NCBI RefSeq assembly: GCF_014840935.1
Contig: NZ_CP062005.1
Coordinates: 124,001 to 188,000, forward strand
Reading direction: 5' to 3'
Length of the DNA: 64,000 bases
Source: Halomonas sp. YLGW01
GTDB lineage: Bacteria; Pseudomonadota; Gammaproteobacteria; Pseudomonadales; Halomonadaceae
Below, in pieces: positions 61,269 through 64,000 of this stretch. The first letter of the stretch is position 1, and the number at the start of each line of letters is the position of its first letter. The position numbers and the translations under genes were made by a program. The notes beneath the pieces were generated by a model. That model was not told the origin of the DNA, ran no database searches, and saw only the letters and a list, made by a program, of their open reading frames with translations.

Positions 61269-62447
61269 TCAGCGCTCGATGGCCAGCGCCACGCCCTGAC
61301 CGCCGCCGATGCACAGCGTCGCCAGGCCCTTCTTGGCGTCCCGGGCGATCATCTCGTGGACCAGGGTCACCAGCACGCGACAGCCGGAGGCACCGATCGG
61401 ATGGCCGATGGCGATGGCGCCGCCGTTGACGTTGATCTTGTCGGCATCCCAGCCAAGCTCCTTGTTGACCGACAGCGCCTGGGCGGCGAAGGCCTCGTTG
61501 GCCTCGACCAGGTCCAGCTCGTCGATGGCCCAACCGGCCTTGTCGAGGCAGCGGCGGGTCGCCGGGGCCGGGCCGATGCCCATGATCGACGGCTCGACGC
61601 CGGCGTTGGAGTAGGCCTTGATGCGGGCCAGCGGCTCGAGCCCCAGCGCCTTGGCCTTCTCGGCGGAGCACAGCATGACCACCGCGGCGCCGTCGTTGAT
61701 CGAGGAGGCGTTGCCGGCGGTCACGGTGCCGTCCTTCTTGAAGGCCGGACGCATGCCGCCGAGCTTCTCGGCGGTCACGCCGGCTCGCGGGCCCTCGTCG
61801 GTGTCGAACACCACCGGGTCGCCCTTGCGCTGGGGAATCTCGACCGGGACGATCTGGCTCTTGAACTTGCCGGCCTCGATGGCGGCCGTGGCCTTCTGCT
61901 GGGACGCCGCGGCGAAGGCATCCATCTCCTCGCGGGTGATGCCGTATTTCTCGGCCAGATTCTCGGCGGTGATGCCCATGTGATAGTCGTTGAAGGCGTC
62001 CCACAGGCCATCGTGGACCATGGTATCGACGGCCTTCCAGTCGCCCATGCGCTGCCCGCTACGGGAATGCGGCAGGACATGCGGGGAGGCGGACATGTTC
62101 TCCTGACCGCCGGCGAGGATCAGCTCGGCGTCGCCGCAGCGGATCGCCTGAGTCGCCAGATGCAGGGCCTTGAGGCCGGAGCCGCAGACCTTGTTGATGG
62201 TCATGGCCGGCACCGCATCCGGCAGGCCGGCCTTGATGGCTGCCTGACGGGCGGGGTTCTGGCCGACACCGGCGGTGAGGACCTGGCCGAGCAGCACCTC
62301 GTCGACCTGGTTGCCCGCGACGCCGGTCTGGGCGAGGATGTCCTTCATGACCAGGGCCCCCAGGTCGCTGGCAGGGATGCCGGCGAGCGAGCCGCCGAAG
62401 GTGCCAACGGCTGTGCGGCGGGCCGCGACAATCACCACGTCTTGCAT
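61269..62447 (-). CDS. Acetyl-CoA C-acetyltransferase (thiolase)
   Basis: A 392-residue biosynthetic-type thiolase joining two acetyl-CoA to acetoacetyl-CoA; it could serve polyhydroxybutyrate synthesis (PhaA) or fatty-acid and ketone metabolism (AtoB). The catalytic Cys88 is in [11 protein letters not shown], the His is in [14 protein letters not shown], and the second Cys is in [17 protein letters not shown]. The ATG at 62447 follows GAGGAG; the frame is open further upstream without support. No phaB or phaC lies beside it, so I give no symbol. It is convergent with pnp across the terminator. Confidence 0.94.
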   Translation of the reverse strand: MQDVVIVAARRTAVGTFGGSLAGIPASDLGALVMKDILAQTGVAGNQVDEVLLGQVLTAGVGQNPARQAAIKAGLPDAVPAMTINKVCGSGLKALHLATQAIRCGDAELILAGGQENMSASPHVLPHSRSGQRMGDWKAVDTMVHDGLWDAFNDYHMGITAENLAEKYGITREEMDAFAAASQQKATAAIEAGKFKSQIVPVEIPQRKGDPVVFDTDEGPRAGVTAEKLGGMRPAFKKDGTVTAGNASSINDGAAVVMLCSAEKAKALGLEPLARIKAYSNAGVEPSIMGIGPAPATRRCLDKAGWAIDELDLVEANEAFAAQALSVNKELGWDADKINVNGGAIAIGHPIGASGCRVLVTLVHEMIARDAKKGLATLCIGGGQGVALAIER

Positions 62448-62680
62448 ACAGAGACTCCTCGAGAATGTCTTGGGACCTCCTAGCATAGGAGAGTCTTGTG
62501 CGCTGCGACAATGGCTAATCGCGTACACGGGACCAAAGCGCAAGGTGGCCAGAGCAGGATCGGGAAGGGCCGTGGACCGGCGTATGGCTAGGGCCCCGTT
62601 GAGGGGTGGCAAAGAGGCGCTGGCGAGGTGAGCTCGAGATGACGTCGCGGACGGCCGTCGACAGGGGCCGGCCGCGAGTG

Positions 62681-62725
62681 AGGTGGGCTCAGTCAGGGTG
62701 AGCCCAGTCAAGGTGAGCTTAGGCG
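62681..62725. repeat. Three tandem 15-base units at the end of panD
   Basis: AGGTGGGCTCAGTCA, GGGTGAGCCCAGTCA and AGGTGAGCTTAGGCG follow each other directly. The third unit contains the panD stop codon (62719-62721, minus strand). The rest of the 271-base gap to the thiolase gene shows nothing else I can name. Confidence 0.7.
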
Positions 62726-63099
62726 AGCTGGACGGGGATGGCGTTGCTGGTGTGGCTGACGGCATTGCCTTCCTGCAGGTAGACCAGCGCCGGCTGGTGC
62801 TGCTCCACCTCGCGATCGTCATAGTGGGCATAGCTGCAGATGATGACCCGGTCGCCGACGCTTGCCAGGTGGGCCGCGGCGCCGTTCACCGAGATCACCT
62901 TGGTGCCTTCCTCGGCGCGGATGGCGTAGGTGGTGAAGCGCTGGCCGCCCTCGACGTTATAGATCTGGATCTGCTCGTTTTCGCGGATGCCGGCCAGGTC
63001 GAGCAGCTCGCCGTCGATGGCGCAGGAGCCTTCGTAATTGAGTACGGCGTGGGTGACGCGAGCCATGTGCAGCTTGGCCTTGAGCATGATGGTGTACAT
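62719..63099 (-). CDS. panD: Aspartate 1-decarboxylase PanD
   Basis: A pyruvoyl enzyme making beta-alanine for pantothenate, 126 residues. The self-cleavage site Gly24-Ser25 in NYEGSCAID is intact; cleavage turns Ser25 into the pyruvoyl group. [38 protein letters not shown] and [10 protein letters not shown] match the family. It follows panC by 13 bases with AGGAAG as ribosome site. Confidence 0.97.
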   Translation of the reverse strand: MYTIMLKAKLHMARVTHAVLNYEGSCAIDGELLDLAGIRENEQIQIYNVEGGQRFTTYAIRAEEGTKVISVNGAAAHLASVGDRVIICSYAHYDDREVEQHQPALVYLQEGNAVSHTSNAIPVQLA

Positions 63100-63112
63100 C
63101 GAAGAGGCTTCC

Positions 63113-63973
63113 TTATCCGTCGCGATGCGACAGGCGAATGGTCAGGTTGTCGATCAGGCGGGCCGGCCCGAGCTGGGCCGCGGCGAGAATCACCGCCTCT
63201 CGGGTGTTGGCGTCGACCTCGCCGAGATCATCGGCGCGGCGCAGCGCCAGATAGTCGGGCACGAAGCCGCGCGCGATCAGGCGTTGGTGGGCGGCCTCCA
63301 GTGCGGCGGCGCGAGGCTCGCCGGCGTCGAGAGCCTCGCGCAGCTCGCACAGGGTGCGGTAGAGCCCCGGCGCCAGTTGGCGCTCTTCCTCGCTGAGATA
63401 GCCGTTGCGCGAGGACAGCGCCAGGCCATCGGCGGCCCGCACGATCGGCACGCCGACGATCTCGATGGGGAAGTGCAGGTCGCGGGTCAGCTGGCGAATC
63501 ACCGCCAGCTGCTGATAGTCCTTCTCGCCGAAGCAGGCCAGGTCGGGTTGCACCAGGTTGAAGAGCAGGCTGACCACGGTGGCCACGCCGTCGAAGTGGC
63601 CGGGGCGTGAGCCGCCGCACAGCCCCTCGCTGACGCCGGCCACGTGCACCCGGGTCTGGACGTCGAGGCCCTGGGGGTAGAGCTCCCGGCTCGAGGGCGC
63701 GAACACGAGATCGCAGCCGGCGCGCGCGAGGCCGGCCTGATCCTCGGCGAGGGTGCGGGGGTAGGCGTCCAGGTCCTCGTCCTCGCCGAACTGCAGCGGA
63801 TTGACGAAGATCGTCGCCACCACCAGGTCGGCCCGCGCCCGGGCCTCGGCGACCAGTGCCAGGTGGCCGTCATGCAGGTTGCCCATGGTCGGCACCAGGG
63901 CGATGCGCTGCCCGGCCCGTCGCGGGCCGGCCAGGGCCTCACGCAGCGCCGGGATATGATACAAGGTATCCAT
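63113..63973 (-). CDS. panC: Pantothenate synthetase PanC
   Basis: Joins pantoate and beta-alanine using ATP, 286 residues. The nucleotidyltransferase motif [15 protein letters not shown] is at about 28-42. [15 protein letters not shown] and [22 protein letters not shown] occupy the middle, and the ATP-site loop [18 protein letters not shown] is at about 185. The beta-alanine comes from PanD, encoded next. panB, if present, would lie just beyond the right edge. Confidence 0.97.
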   Translation of the reverse strand: MDTLYHIPALREALAGPRRAGQRIALVPTMGNLHDGHLALVAEARARADLVVATIFVNPLQFGEDEDLDAYPRTLAEDQAGLARAGCDLVFAPSSRELYPQGLDVQTRVHVAGVSEGLCGGSRPGHFDGVATVVSLLFNLVQPDLACFGEKDYQQLAVIRQLTRDLHFPIEIVGVPIVRAADGLALSSRNGYLSEEERQLAPGLYRTLCELREALDAGEPRAAALEAAHQRLIARGFVPDYLALRRADDLGEVDANTREAVILAAAQLGPARLIDNLTIRLSHRDG

Positions 63974-64000
63974 CAGAAGCAGTGTTCCTCGGCCGGGAAA

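Overview
The window reads as one continuous stretch of core chromosome from a GC-rich gammaproteobacterium. Its gene order and protein sequences resemble Halomonas and relatives (Halomonadaceae) most closely. That placement is an inference from synteny, high third-position GC and acidic, low-complexity protein tails, not from a database search. I see no phage, insertion sequence, transposon, CRISPR array or rRNA operon.

Layout. (1) 1-9250: a cut-off universal stress protein, thiD, a YqaA-like membrane protein, a TRAP transporter operon (dctQ-dctM-dctP), then cytochrome c4-dsbA-EEP nuclease facing engB. (2) 9250-15420, leftward: argH-lptM-lysA-dapF-DUF484-xerC-HAD phosphatase, arranged like the E. 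coli dapF-xerC-yigB locus. Rightward from the same divergent region run hemC-hemD-hemX-hemY. (3) 20590-28320: a large YbiO-type mechanosensitive channel, a 64-residue zinc-ribbon protein, an exported retropepsin-like protein, and a 1326-residue membrane GAF-PAS-LOV-GGDEF-EAL protein. (4) 28650-33540: tmRNA and smpB, ratA-rnfH, bamE facing fur, and recN under a LexA box. (5) 33540-45100: grpE, dnaK, dnaJ with sigma-32 type promoters, a DUF2218/EamA pair, dapB, then carA-carB-greA. (6) 45130-61240: yhbY facing rlmE-ftsH-folP-glmM-tpiA-secG-tRNA-Leu-tRNA-fMet-rimP-nusA-infB-rbfA-truB-rpsO-pnp, the classic transcription/translation supercluster. (7) 61260-64000, leftward: an acetyl-CoA acetyltransferase, and panC-panD.

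Whole pathways are visible: lysine/diaminopimelate (dapB, dapF, lysA), early tetrapyrrole synthesis (hemC, hemD with the accessory hemX and hemY), pantothenate (panC, panD), carbamoyl phosphate (carAB), trans-translation (ssrA, smpB) and the DnaK chaperone machine. The ribosome/initiation block links initiator tRNA, NusA, IF2, RbfA, TruB, S15 and PNPase.

Most genes are ordinary housekeeping genes, so the points of interest are mainly regulatory. The main ones are: a LOV photosensory signature inside the GGDEF-EAL protein; TGTACA-N5-TGTACA sites in front of two small orphan genes; a likely attenuator with an overlapping leader peptide before carA; a pseudoknot-capable leader before rpsO; a 13-residue tmRNA tag; and an EamA transporter with no usual start codon. 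I did not find convincing evidence for a completely new multi-gene system.
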